A stretch of DNA of 11,730 nt from JAVJPJ01 sp040217295. Its GTDB lineage: Bacteria > Pseudomonadota > Alphaproteobacteria > Rhodobacterales > Rhodobacteraceae. A model generated the notes under the pieces. That model was not told where the DNA came from. It did no database searches and saw nothing but the letters and a program-made list of their open reading frames with translations. The position numbers were made by a program, and so were the translations under genes. The stretch is from positions 1 through 11,730 of the forward strand of contig CAYWTM010000107.1 of the NCBI GenBank assembly GCA_964460185.1, in the 5' to 3' direction. Of the stretch, positions 5,548 through 11,730 are shown piece by piece (the stretch's first letter is position 1; the number at the start of each line of letters is the position of its first letter).

Positions 5548-6522
5548 ATGCTGAACGATCCGTATGAGGCCCTTGGCCTGACCAGGACGGCGACGGCGGA
5601 CGAGATCAAGAAAGCCTATCGCAAGCTTGTGCGCAGCAGTCACCCGGATCTCAATCCCGACGACGCGCAGGCCGAGGCGCGGTTCAAGGCGATCGGATCG
5701 GCCTATGATCTGCTGAAGGATCCTGAAACCCGTGCCCGCTTCGACGCCGGAGAGATCGACGCATCGGGCGCGGAACGCCAGCAGCGCCAGTATTACCGCG
5801 ACTTCGCGGACGCCTCCGACAACACCTATCGGGAACGGCGCGGGTTCGGGGAAAACGTCAATCCCGAGGACATCTTTGCCGACATCTTGCGCAATCGCGC
5901 CCGCGGTGGAGGCACTGGCACCGGCGCGGGCACCGGCGGATTCGGAGGGTTTGAGGGCAGGGGGTTCGTGGCCCGTGGCCCCGATGCCCGCTATGCGCTG
6001 GACGTGGCGTTCATGGATGCCGTGCGCGGGGCACAAACCCGCATCACGCTGCCGGATGGCCAGAACCTCTCCGTCACCATCCCGCAAGGCACCCAGGACG
6101 GCCAGACCCTGCGCCTGCGCGGCAAGGGGCATCCGGGATATGGCGGCGGGCCTGCGGGCGATGCCTTGATCACCGTCACCGTGCGCCCCCACCCGGTCTT
6201 TCGCCGGGACGGCGACGATATCGCGCTGATCTTGCCCATCACGCTGGACGAGGCCGTGTTGGGCGGCAAGGTCACGACACCCACCATCGACGGGCCCGTG
6301 GGGCTGACCATTCCGCCCGGGGCCAGCTCGGGCCAGGTGTTGCGCTTGCGGGGGCGCGGTGTGGGCGGGGCCGGGCGCAAGACGAAAGGCGATCAGCGGG
6401 TGGAGCTCAAGATCGTGATGCCGTCCAAGCTGGATGACGGCCTGCGCGATTATCTCGCCCAATGGCGCAAGACGCACGGCTATGACCCCCGGGCGGATCT
6501 GATGAAAGGGGCCGAGACATGA
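5548..6522 (+). CDS. cbpA: CbpA-type J-domain co-chaperone
   Basis: This 324-residue cytoplasmic protein would stimulate DnaK ATPase activity and deliver unfolded clients. The J domain occupies about 3-66 (DPYEALGL, KKAYRKLVRSSHPDLNPDDA with the essential HPD at 32-34, then FKAIGSAYDLLKDPETRARFD). A linker with a Gly-rich stretch follows (about 112-135, including GGGTGTGAGTGGFGGFEGRG), then two C-terminal substrate-binding domains (DVAFMDAVRGAQTRITLPDG and later LPITLDEAVLGGKVTTPTIDG). There is no CxxCxGxG zinc finger, so it is a class B/CbpA-like protein and not DnaJ itself. The start ATG 5548 has GGAGG at 5536-5540; in-frame ATGs upstream lack a site and precede the J domain by 25 or more residues. 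Its TGA overlaps the ATG of the CbpM-type gene, its expected regulator. Confidence 0.9.
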   Translation: MLNDPYEALGLTRTATADEIKKAYRKLVRSSHPDLNPDDAQAEARFKAIGSAYDLLKDPETRARFDAGEIDASGAERQQRQYYRDFADASDNTYRERRGFGENVNPEDIFADILRNRARGGGTGTGAGTGGFGGFEGRGFVARGPDARYALDVAFMDAVRGAQTRITLPDGQNLSVTIPQGTQDGQTLRLRGKGHPGYGGGPAGDALITVTVRPHPVFRRDGDDIALILPITLDEAVLGGKVTTPTIDGPVGLTIPPGASSGQVLRLRGRGVGGAGRKTKGDQRVELKIVMPSKLDDGLRDYLAQWRKTHGYDPRADLMKGAET

Positions 6523-6848
6523 CCGATCAGTTTACCGAAGACGACGTGGTCGCAGCGGTCACACGCCTGACCCGCCCCCAGTTGATCCGCTTCATCGAGG
6601 TGGACTTCGTCCGCCCGCTTCGGGCCGGGGACGGCTACGTGTTTCGCAGCGTCGACATTGCACGGTTGGAACTGTTGTGCGATCTGTCTTGCGATCTGGA
6701 TCTGGATGAAACCGCGATGGGTATCGTGATCTCGCTGGTCGACCAATTGCACGCAGCCCGTCAGGACCTGGCCAATCTCGTGCGTGTCATCGACACCCTT
6801 CCCGATGATCTGCGCGCGCGCATCGGCTCGGACTGGACCGGGTCATGA
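6519..6848 (+). CDS. cbpM: CbpM-type chaperone modulator
   Basis: The product has 109 residues. In CbpA/CbpM systems this MerR-like small protein binds the J domain of CbpA and inhibits its co-chaperone activity. Visible features are an N-terminal MerR-like helical segment (FTEDDVVAAVTRLTRPQLIRF, about 5-25), the following VRPLRAGDGYVFRSVDIARLELLCDL (about 31-56), which matches the CbpM core, and a C-terminal helix with LVDQLHAARQDLANLVRVID. The ATG overlaps the cbpA TGA by 4 bp, so translation is probably coupled. Assignment rests on its position next to cbpA and the general pattern; its sequence is divergent, so the name is a functional inference. The P-type ATPase gene starts 46 bases after its stop codon. 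Confidence 0.8.
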   Translation: MTDQFTEDDVVAAVTRLTRPQLIRFIEVDFVRPLRAGDGYVFRSVDIARLELLCDLSCDLDLDETAMGIVISLVDQLHAARQDLANLVRVIDTLPDDLRARIGSDWTGS

Positions 6849-6894
6849 CGCCAGTCCTGTCGCTTTCCGCATCGGGTCAGCGGACGCGCGTCCG

Positions 6895-8811
6895 ATGACC
6901 AAAACACCTCGTGACCGGCTCAAGATCGCGCTGCTGGGCATCGCGCTGGCCGGGTTGGTTCTGGGCCTTGGCCTGATGCTGGCTGGCTTTGCACAGGGCG
7001 CGCGGCTGGCATGGACGGTCGGTGTCGCGCCCGTTCTCGTGACCCTCGTGGTCGAAATCGTGCGCAGCCTCGCAAGGGGCGAGGCGGGTCTCGACATCGT
7101 GGCGGCGTTGTCGATGTCGGCGGCGCTGTTTTTCGGTGAAGCGCTGGCCGCCGCCGTCGTGGCCCTGATGTATTCGGGCGGCACTTTCCTCGAAAGCTTT
7201 GCCGAAGGCCGCGCCCGGCGCGAGATGCGCGATCTGCTGTCGCGGGTGCCCCGCACCGCGACGCGGCACCGAAACGGCGAACTGGACGAGGTGCCGCTCG
7301 ATGAGATCATGACGGGCGATCTGTTGCTGATCCGTCAAGGTGACGTCGCGCCCGTGGACGGAACCGTGCAAAGCGACTGGGCGGTGCTGGACCAATCCGC
7401 CCTGACCGGTGAATCGATGCCCCTGCGCCTGCCGCGCGGGGCCGAGGCGATGAGCGGTTCGACCAACGCGGGCGAGGCCTTTGACCTCAAGGCCACGCGG
7501 CGTGCGGCGGACAGCACCTATGCCGGGATCGTCCGGCTGGTCGAGGCAGCGCAGCAATCCAAGGCTCCGATGGCGCGTCTGGCCGACAGGTATTCGTTGC
7601 TGTTCCTGGCGGTCACGGTCGTGCTGGCGACAGGGGCATGGTGGTTCACGGGCGATCCGATCCGCGCGGTGGCGGTGCTGGTAGTGGCCACACCCTGTCC
7701 GCTGATCCTGGCGGTGCCGGTGGCGCTGGTGGCGGGCCTGTCGCGGGCCGCGCATTTCGGCGTGCTGATCAAGGGCGCGAAACCGCTTGAGGCGCTGGCC
7801 CGGATCCAGACCGTGATCCTCGACAAGACCGGCACGCTGACCGATGGCAGGCCGCAGATCGTGTCGATCCATGCCAATGGCGATCTGGGCGAGGAAGAGG
7901 TTCTCTATTTCGCGGCCGCGCTGGATCAGGCCTCGAAACATCCCATCGCGCGCGCCATCGTGGCGGCCGCGCAGACGCGCGGGGTGCGCCTGCCGGTTCC
8001 CGACGCGGTGATCGAACGGCCGGGCGAGGGGGTCACCGGACGCATCGACGGGCGCCGCGTCGTGGTCGGGGGGGCCGATTTCGTCGCGGCAGAGGTTGGC
8101 GCGGCCCCACCCGACCGGGACATGCGCGAGGCCGGTTCTGTCCTGGTTGCGCTTGCGGTCGATGGGGTGCTGGCCGGACATCTGGTGATGGCCGATGCGC
8201 TTCGCTCCGGCACGGCCGACCTGTTGTCGGGTCTGCGCGGCCTGGGCATCGGGCGCATCTTGCTGGCGACCGGTGACCGGCATGCGGTGGCCGAAGCGGT
8301 GACGCAGGGTTTGGGGCTGGATGGCCTGCGCAGCGATCTGACGCCGGACCAGAAGGTGCTGCTGGTGCTGACGGAACGCAAGAATGGGCCGGTAATGATG
8401 GTTGGCGACGGGGTCAATGACGCCCCGGCGCTGGCGGCGGCCGATATCGGCGTGGCGATGGGCGCGCGGGGTGCTGCAGCTTCGGCCGAGGCGGCCGACG
8501 TGGTCTTGCTTGTCGATCACCTGGACCGGCTGTTGCCCGGCATCGAGGTCGCGCAGCGCGCCCGCCGCCTTGCGCTTCAAAGCGTGGCGGCCGGGATCGG
8601 TTTGTCCGTCGCCGGCATGATCGCGGCGGCCTTCGGCTATCTGACGCCGGTCGAGGGCGCGCTGTTGCAGGAGGTGATCGACGTGGCCGTCATCCTCAAC
8701 GCGCTGCGCGCGCTACGGATCCAACCCCGACAAATCGGTTTGTCCGGCGTCGGGCCCGCTCATCCCCTGTCGCCCGTCAGCAAGACCGCCATGTCGCCTT
8801 TGGACATGTAG
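6895..8811 (+). CDS. Heavy-metal-translocating P1B-type ATPase with TPC motif
   Basis: This 638-residue inner-membrane pump exports, or rarely imports, a transition metal at the cost of ATP. Landmarks in order are four membrane helices at about 10-33, 38-58 and 66-104 (two), the actuator TGES (171-174), the helix bearing TPCPL (266-270), phosphorylation site DKTGT (310-314), the P1B-specific HP pair (349-350, KHP), GEG of the nucleotide domain (about 377-379), GDGVND (504-509) and two last helices (about 563-605) with an Asp at 596 (EVIDVAVILNALRAL) aligned with the metal Asp of ZntA. No N-terminal metal-binding domain is present. The usual CPC of copper/zinc pumps is replaced by TPC, as in the P1B-5 class (iron/nickel, S. 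meliloti Nia), but the C-terminal hemerythrin domain of that class is absent. The ATG at 6895 is the only reasonable start; its Shine-Dalgarno is weak. The last 17 codons overlap the convergent gene. It probably belongs to the cbpA-cbpM transcript. Confidence 0.9.
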   Translation: MTKTPRDRLKIALLGIALAGLVLGLGLMLAGFAQGARLAWTVGVAPVLVTLVVEIVRSLARGEAGLDIVAALSMSAALFFGEALAAAVVALMYSGGTFLESFAEGRARREMRDLLSRVPRTATRHRNGELDEVPLDEIMTGDLLLIRQGDVAPVDGTVQSDWAVLDQSALTGESMPLRLPRGAEAMSGSTNAGEAFDLKATRRAADSTYAGIVRLVEAAQQSKAPMARLADRYSLLFLAVTVVLATGAWWFTGDPIRAVAVLVVATPCPLILAVPVALVAGLSRAAHFGVLIKGAKPLEALARIQTVILDKTGTLTDGRPQIVSIHANGDLGEEEVLYFAAALDQASKHPIARAIVAAAQTRGVRLPVPDAVIERPGEGVTGRIDGRRVVVGGADFVAAEVGAAPPDRDMREAGSVLVALAVDGVLAGHLVMADALRSGTADLLSGLRGLGIGRILLATGDRHAVAEAVTQGLGLDGLRSDLTPDQKVLLVLTERKNGPVMMVGDGVNDAPALAAADIGVAMGARGAAASAEAADVVLLVDHLDRLLPGIEVAQRARRLALQSVAAGIGLSVAGMIAAAFGYLTPVEGALLQEVIDVAVILNALRALRIQPRQIGLSGVGPAHPLSPVSKTAMSPLDM

Positions 8812-9095
8812 CTGAGATACAGCAGATAAGGCGCGAGAACGATCATCCCCATGACACCGCAGATCAGTGCCATCGCGATGCCGCTGCCTGAAAACCGGCT
8901 GCGCCACGCGACCCACAGGGCCGACGCGATCAGGTAGAGCGCGAAATCGACATGGAACTGTCCCTGCCATCCCATCGTCAGGACGGGGCCGACAAAGGGC
9001 GTCAGCAGATCCGCGCCCTCCCGCGTGACCGCCGCGATGGTGAAGACGGCGATCAAGACGAACGAAAGGATCACGAAAATGCGGAACAGGGCCAT
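8760..9095 (-). CDS. Small membrane protein, about three helices (111 residues)
   Basis: The start MALF at 9095 is preceded by a weak GGGAA; earlier in-frame ATGs up to 9167 give Arg/Cys-rich non-membrane sequence and are rejected. Helix 1 is about 3-22 (LFRIFVILSFVLIAVFTIAA) with an uncleaved-signal-anchor look, helix 2 about 48-66 (VDFALYLIASALWVAWR) and helix 3 about 74-97 (IAMALICGVMGMIVLAPYLL). The short C-terminus SKGDMAVLLTGDRG is polar. I recognise the pattern only as an uncharacterised conserved membrane protein and do not assign a domain. It converges on the P-type ATPase gene, with a 52-bp 3' overlap, and lies 116 bp downstream of the ABC transporter genes on the same strand. A 15-bp dyad at 9168-9182 sits in front of it, so it may have its own promoter. 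Confidence 0.8.
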   Translation of the reverse strand: MALFRIFVILSFVLIAVFTIAAVTREGADLLTPFVGPVLTMGWQGQFHVDFALYLIASALWVAWRSRFSGSGIAMALICGVMGMIVLAPYLLYLSYMSKGDMAVLLTGDRG

Positions 9096-9211
9096 GTGCG
9101 GTTTCCCGGTTTGACAATGACAAAGGTGGGCCGACCTGCGGCTAACGCGCCATGGACGGCATCTCAATTACCTTGGAGGTAACCGCGCCGCCGATCCCAT
9201 GACAGGGGTGG
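9096..9211. other. Intergenic region between the ABC permease and the small membrane protein gene
   Basis: These 116 bases contain one clear dyad (9168-9182) and a short direct repeat TTGTCA-TTGTCA, read on the minus strand, near 9111-9123. I see no hairpin with a T-tract that would end the ABC transporter transcript. The region may hold the promoter of the membrane protein gene or simply connect the two genes. Confidence 0.4.
9168..9182. promoter_or_regulatory. 15-bp dyad TTACCT-TGG-AGGTAA
   Basis: TTACCT (9168-9173) is exactly complementary to AGGTAA (9177-9182) across a 3-base centre. It lies about 73 bases upstream of the membrane-protein start codon at 9095. ACCT/AGGT arms recall MerR-family operators, but the spacing and flanking hexamers do not form a clear -35/-10 pair, so it is a possible operator only. 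Confidence 0.35.
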
Positions 9212-10489
9212 CTATTGCTTCACGTAGGGTTTGCCGTCCGCCGCCGGCGCGCGGGCGCGCCCGACCAATCCGGCCACCACGACGATCGTCGCGATATAGG
9301 GGGCCATGGCCAGAAACTCGGACGGGATCGGGGTTTGCAGCAAGGCCAGTTTCTGTTGCAGCGAATCCGTGAACCCGAACACCAGCGCGGCCAGAAGGGC
9401 GCCGACCGGGTGCCAGCGACCGAATACCATCGCCGCAAGCCCGATAAATCCGCGTCCGCCTGTCATGTTCTCATCGAACCGGCCCACCGATCCCAGGGTG
9501 AACCAGGCCCCGCCAAAGCCCGCGATCATGCCGCCGATGGTGACGTGGATGTAGCGGGTCCTGTAGACATCGATGCCAAGCGTATCGGCCGCGCGGGGGT
9601 GTTCCCCGACCGCGCGCGCGCGCAGGCCGTGGCGGGTGTGAAACAGGTAGTAGGTCGACACGCCCACCATGATCAGCGCGCCATAAACGAACAGGTTTTG
9701 CTGAAACAGCATCGGGCCGATGACCGGGATATCGCTCAGGATGGGGATCTTGATCACCCGGAAGACGGGCGCGTTGTTGAGGTGGCGCATCTCGGCGAAG
9801 ACCTGGCTTGAGACATAGCTGGTCAGCCCCAGGACGAACAGGTTGATCACGACGCCGGCGATGATCTGATCCATGCGGTAGGTGACCACCAGCGCGGCCA
9901 GGATAAAGCCGAACGCACCGCCGATCGCCACAGCCGACACAAGGCCGCCCCAGCCGCCAAGAACCGATCCCATCAGCGCCCCGGTGAAGGCGCCGGCCAG
10001 CAACATGCCTTCGACCGCGATGTTCACCACCGCCACGCGTTCGCACATGACGGCCGCCAATCCGCCAAGGGCGATGGGGACCGCGCGCACCACGGTGGCC
10101 TGCAACATGCCGGTCAGCGAAAACGCGTTTTCCGCCGTCGCCCAGACCAGGAAGGCCAGCACCGCCAGCCCCAGGCCAAGTCCCAGGGACAGGGTCGACC
10201 AGCGCCCGCCACCGCGCAGGAATTGCCGGGCGCCCAGAAATGCCATCAGCGTGGCGGCGATGTAGATGAACGGCTGTGCGGGCACCACAAGGTCGGGCAG
10301 CACCCAGGTGTCGCGCGGCCGCGAGAGACGGAACGTGGCATCGCCGGGGGCATCGCCCAGAACGATCACCACGAAGGCCGCCAGCCCGATCAGGAGTGCG
10401 CCGGTGATCCGCGTGCGCCGCCTGGCGCCCTGGTCAATCGCCAGTGCAGCCTTGGCGTCGGGGGCGGCGTTGGGGGCGGCGGGCGTCAT
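9212..10489 (-). CDS. Nucleoside/BmpA-type ABC transporter permease 2
   Basis: This 425-residue inner-membrane subunit belongs to the BPD_transp_2 family of purine-nucleoside (NupQ/YufQ-like) and sugar importers. After a polar N-terminus (about 1-28) come about ten hydrophobic helices. The family signature follows (VVRAVPIALGGLAAVMCERV, then VNIAVEGMLLAGAFTGALMG, where the NIAVEG/NIGAEG box is characteristic), with MDQIIAGVVINLFVLGLTSY, and near the end GRGFIGLAAMVFGRWHPVG and an ALVFGFTDSLQ segment. The start ATG 10489 is preceded by GGAGGTGG and overlaps the TGA of permease 1 by 4 bp (10486-10489), so the two subunits are translationally coupled. The C-terminus ends at AADGKPYVKQ. Substrate is inferred from the family: purine or pyrimidine nucleosides, or related compounds such as autoinducer-like sugars; it is not readable from the sequence. 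Confidence 0.9.
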   Translation of the reverse strand: MTPAAPNAAPDAKAALAIDQGARRRTRITGALLIGLAAFVVIVLGDAPGDATFRLSRPRDTWVLPDLVVPAQPFIYIAATLMAFLGARQFLRGGGRWSTLSLGLGLGLAVLAFLVWATAENAFSLTGMLQATVVRAVPIALGGLAAVMCERVAVVNIAVEGMLLAGAFTGALMGSVLGGWGGLVSAVAIGGAFGFILAALVVTYRMDQIIAGVVINLFVLGLTSYVSSQVFAEMRHLNNAPVFRVIKIPILSDIPVIGPMLFQQNLFVYGALIMVGVSTYYLFHTRHGLRARAVGEHPRAADTLGIDVYRTRYIHVTIGGMIAGFGGAWFTLGSVGRFDENMTGGRGFIGLAAMVFGRWHPVGALLAALVFGFTDSLQQKLALLQTPIPSEFLAMAPYIATIVVVAGLVGRARAPAADGKPYVKQ

Positions 10490-11625
10490 CCTCCACCTCC
10501 GTCGGGATGGCTTCGGAATCCCCATGGAAAGATTGCCCGGACAAGCAGCGGGGCCGCGATGAACACGATGATCAGGGCCTGGATGATGCCGATCAGGTCG
10601 ATGCCGACGCCCGCATCCACCTGCATCTGCCGCCCGCCCGCCTGAAGCGCCCCGAACAAGAGCCCGGCAAACAGCACCCCGACCGGATGGGACCGCCCCA
10701 AAAGCGCCACGGCGATGGCGTCGAACCCGATCCCGGCCGAAAAGCCGGGGCTGGCGCGGCCCAGAACGCCAAGCACCTGGTTGGCCCCTGCAAGTCCGGC
10801 CAGCGCCCCCGCGAACGCCATGGCCAGCACGATGATGAGAGAGGCGCGCATCCCCGCATAGCGCGCCGCGTCGGGGCTGGCGCCACTGGCGCGAAACTCG
10901 AACCCCAGCTTGGCCCGGAACAACAGCCAGTAGACAAGTGCGACCGCCAGCAGCATCACGAACACGCCCGCATGAAGCCGCAGGTTCGGGTCGAGCCATG
11001 TCAGCAGGCGCGGCAGTTCCGCCGCCTGTGGCACGGATTGCGACACGGGATCATTCCGCCCCTCGCGCTGCACCCACGACAACGACAGCATGTAGTCCAG
11101 CAGGCGATAGGAAATCAGGTTCAGCATGATGGTGGAAATCACCTCATGGGCCCCCGTGGCCGCCCGCAGCCAGCCCGCGATCGAGGCATAGAACGCCCCG
11201 GTCAACGCGCCGGCCAGAAGCGACAGGGGCAGCAGCACGGCAAAGGGCAGGGTGTCGAAGGTGAAGCCAAAGATCACCGCCGCCAGCCCTCCCATCACGA
11301 TCTGCCCCTCGGCCCCGATGTTGAACAGCCCGGTGCGGAACCCGATGGCCAGCCCAAGGGCCGCCAGAACCAGGGGGATCGCCGCAACCAGCGTTTCCGA
11401 CAGCGCGCTCACCGACCCTACCGAGCCCTGGACCAGCGCCTGGTAGGACCGCCCGATCGTGGGCAGGTCCACCCCCGTGGCCAGCATCGTGATGGCGCCA
11501 AGGATCAGGGCCACCGCGAAGGCAAAGATGGGCACGATCACCAGGTCCTCGAACGCGGCGCGGTCGGGGGCGGCGCGTTCCAGCAGCCTGTCACGGGTCG
11601 CATCAAGGGTGTCGTTCAGGCTCAT
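10486..11625 (-). CDS. Nucleoside/BmpA-type ABC transporter permease 1
   Basis: This 379-residue partner permease belongs to the NupP/YufP type. A polar N-terminal stretch (MSLNDTLDATRDRLLERAAP, 1-20) precedes about nine hydrophobic segments, beginning VIVPIFAFAVALILGAITML. The family box appears as GLAIGFRTGLFNIGAEGQIV, followed by ATGAHEVISTIMLNLISYRL (an EVISTIMLN motif, probably the coupling region for the ATPase), and near the end GIGFDAIAVALLGRSHPVGV. The start codon is GTG-free: ATG 11625 overlaps the stop of the ATP-binding gene by 4 bp. The C-terminus FRSHPDGGGG runs into the overlap with permease 2. It would form a heterodimeric membrane channel with permease 2, driven by the ATPase and fed by a periplasmic lipoprotein of the BmpA family, presumably encoded to the right of the window. 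Confidence 0.9.
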   Translation of the reverse strand: MSLNDTLDATRDRLLERAAPDRAAFEDLVIVPIFAFAVALILGAITMLATGVDLPTIGRSYQALVQGSVGSVSALSETLVAAIPLVLAALGLAIGFRTGLFNIGAEGQIVMGGLAAVIFGFTFDTLPFAVLLPLSLLAGALTGAFYASIAGWLRAATGAHEVISTIMLNLISYRLLDYMLSLSWVQREGRNDPVSQSVPQAAELPRLLTWLDPNLRLHAGVFVMLLAVALVYWLLFRAKLGFEFRASGASPDAARYAGMRASLIIVLAMAFAGALAGLAGANQVLGVLGRASPGFSAGIGFDAIAVALLGRSHPVGVLFAGLLFGALQAGGRQMQVDAGVGIDLIGIIQALIIVFIAAPLLVRAIFPWGFRSHPDGGGG

Positions 11626-11730
11626 GCCGCTGCCCCCGCCATGGCCAGGCCGATGTCCGATTTCTCGGGCCGAGTGGTGCTGGCGTCGAATTCGGCGACG
11701 ATCCGGCCCTTGAACATGACCAGGATCCGG
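11622..11730 (-). CDS. ABC transporter ATP-binding protein, C-terminal fragment (5' part outside window)
   Basis: On the minus strand the last 35 codons read RILVMFKGRIVAEFDAST, then TRPEKSDIGLAMAGAAA and TGA, overlapping the permease 1 ATG by 4 bp (ATGA). The RILVMFKGRIVAEFDA segment is the end of the second nucleotide-binding domain of duplicated sugar/nucleoside ABC ATPases (RbsA/NupO-like), where VMxxGRIVAE follows the H-loop, and the IGLAMAG tail is typical of them. Walker A, Walker B and signature motifs lie upstream, outside the window, so the duplicated-domain architecture is inferred from the permeases. It supplies energy for import through the two permeases. Confidence 0.8.
   Translation of the reverse strand, partial: RILVMFKGRIVAEFDASTTRPEKSDIGLAMAGAAA

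Noticed and set aside
6877..8580. A 567-codon open frame on the minus strand
   Set aside because: It lies antisense to the P-type ATPase; its product is dominated by Arg, Gln and His and shows no family features.
1..11730. CRISPR array, tRNA or rRNA gene, transposase or phage gene
   Set aside because: I looked on both strands and saw no regularly spaced direct repeats with spacers, no clear cloverleaf and no transposase or integrase motif.

Overview
The window is GC-rich, uses GC-ending codons heavily and is gene-dense, with many 4-bp start/stop overlaps. The gene families (inositol catabolism iolB, a Crp/Fnr regulator of the alphaproteobacterial type, a CbpA/CbpM pair, a BmpA-type nucleoside ABC transporter) point to an alphaproteobacterium, most likely of the Rhodobacteraceae/Roseobacter group. 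No rRNA, tRNA, CRISPR array, transposase or phage gene is visible. Family assignments rest on reading the translated sequence and were not confirmed by any search.

Layout. (1) 1-609 (+): 3' part of iolB, the end of an inositol catabolic cluster that lies to the left. (2) 620-819 (-): relic of a carboxymuconolactone-decarboxylase-family gene with a frameshift, followed by about 310 bp with no recognisable gene. (3) 1133-3694 (+): a two-enzyme unit, a zinc-less MDR oxidoreductase and a class III aminotransferase related to glutamate-1-semialdehyde aminomutase, with a doubtful 61-codon ORF between them. (4) 3681-4457 (-): a Crp/Fnr-family regulator whose 3' end overlaps the aminotransferase by 14 bp. 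It is divergent from a small conserved-looking gene (4622-4858, +), and the shared intergenic region carries a symmetric FNR-type box. (5) 4859-5547: a 689-bp gap without a convincing gene but with a strong inverted repeat and a 12-bp tandem direct repeat. (6) 5548-8811 (+): a J-domain co-chaperone (CbpA type), its modulator (CbpM type) and a heavy-metal P1B ATPase with a TPC rather than CPC membrane motif, probably one operon. (7) 8760-9095 (-): a small three-helix membrane protein converging on, and overlapping, the ATPase gene. (8) 9212-11730 (-): two permeases and the C-terminus of the ATPase of a nucleoside/BmpA-type ABC importer, tightly coupled by 4-bp overlaps; its remaining genes lie to the right.

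How they fit: regions 1, 3 and 8 are catabolic and uptake functions. The middle (4-7) resembles a stress or low-oxygen island: a Crp/Fnr regulator, an FNR-type site, a chaperone pair and a metal exporter. The link between the regulator and the chaperone/ATPase operon is inferred from proximity and the box. I see no clear evidence of a wholly new system. The items most worth checking are the FNR-box cascade, the CbpA-CbpM-TPC-ATPase operon and the inverted repeat in the 689-bp gap.
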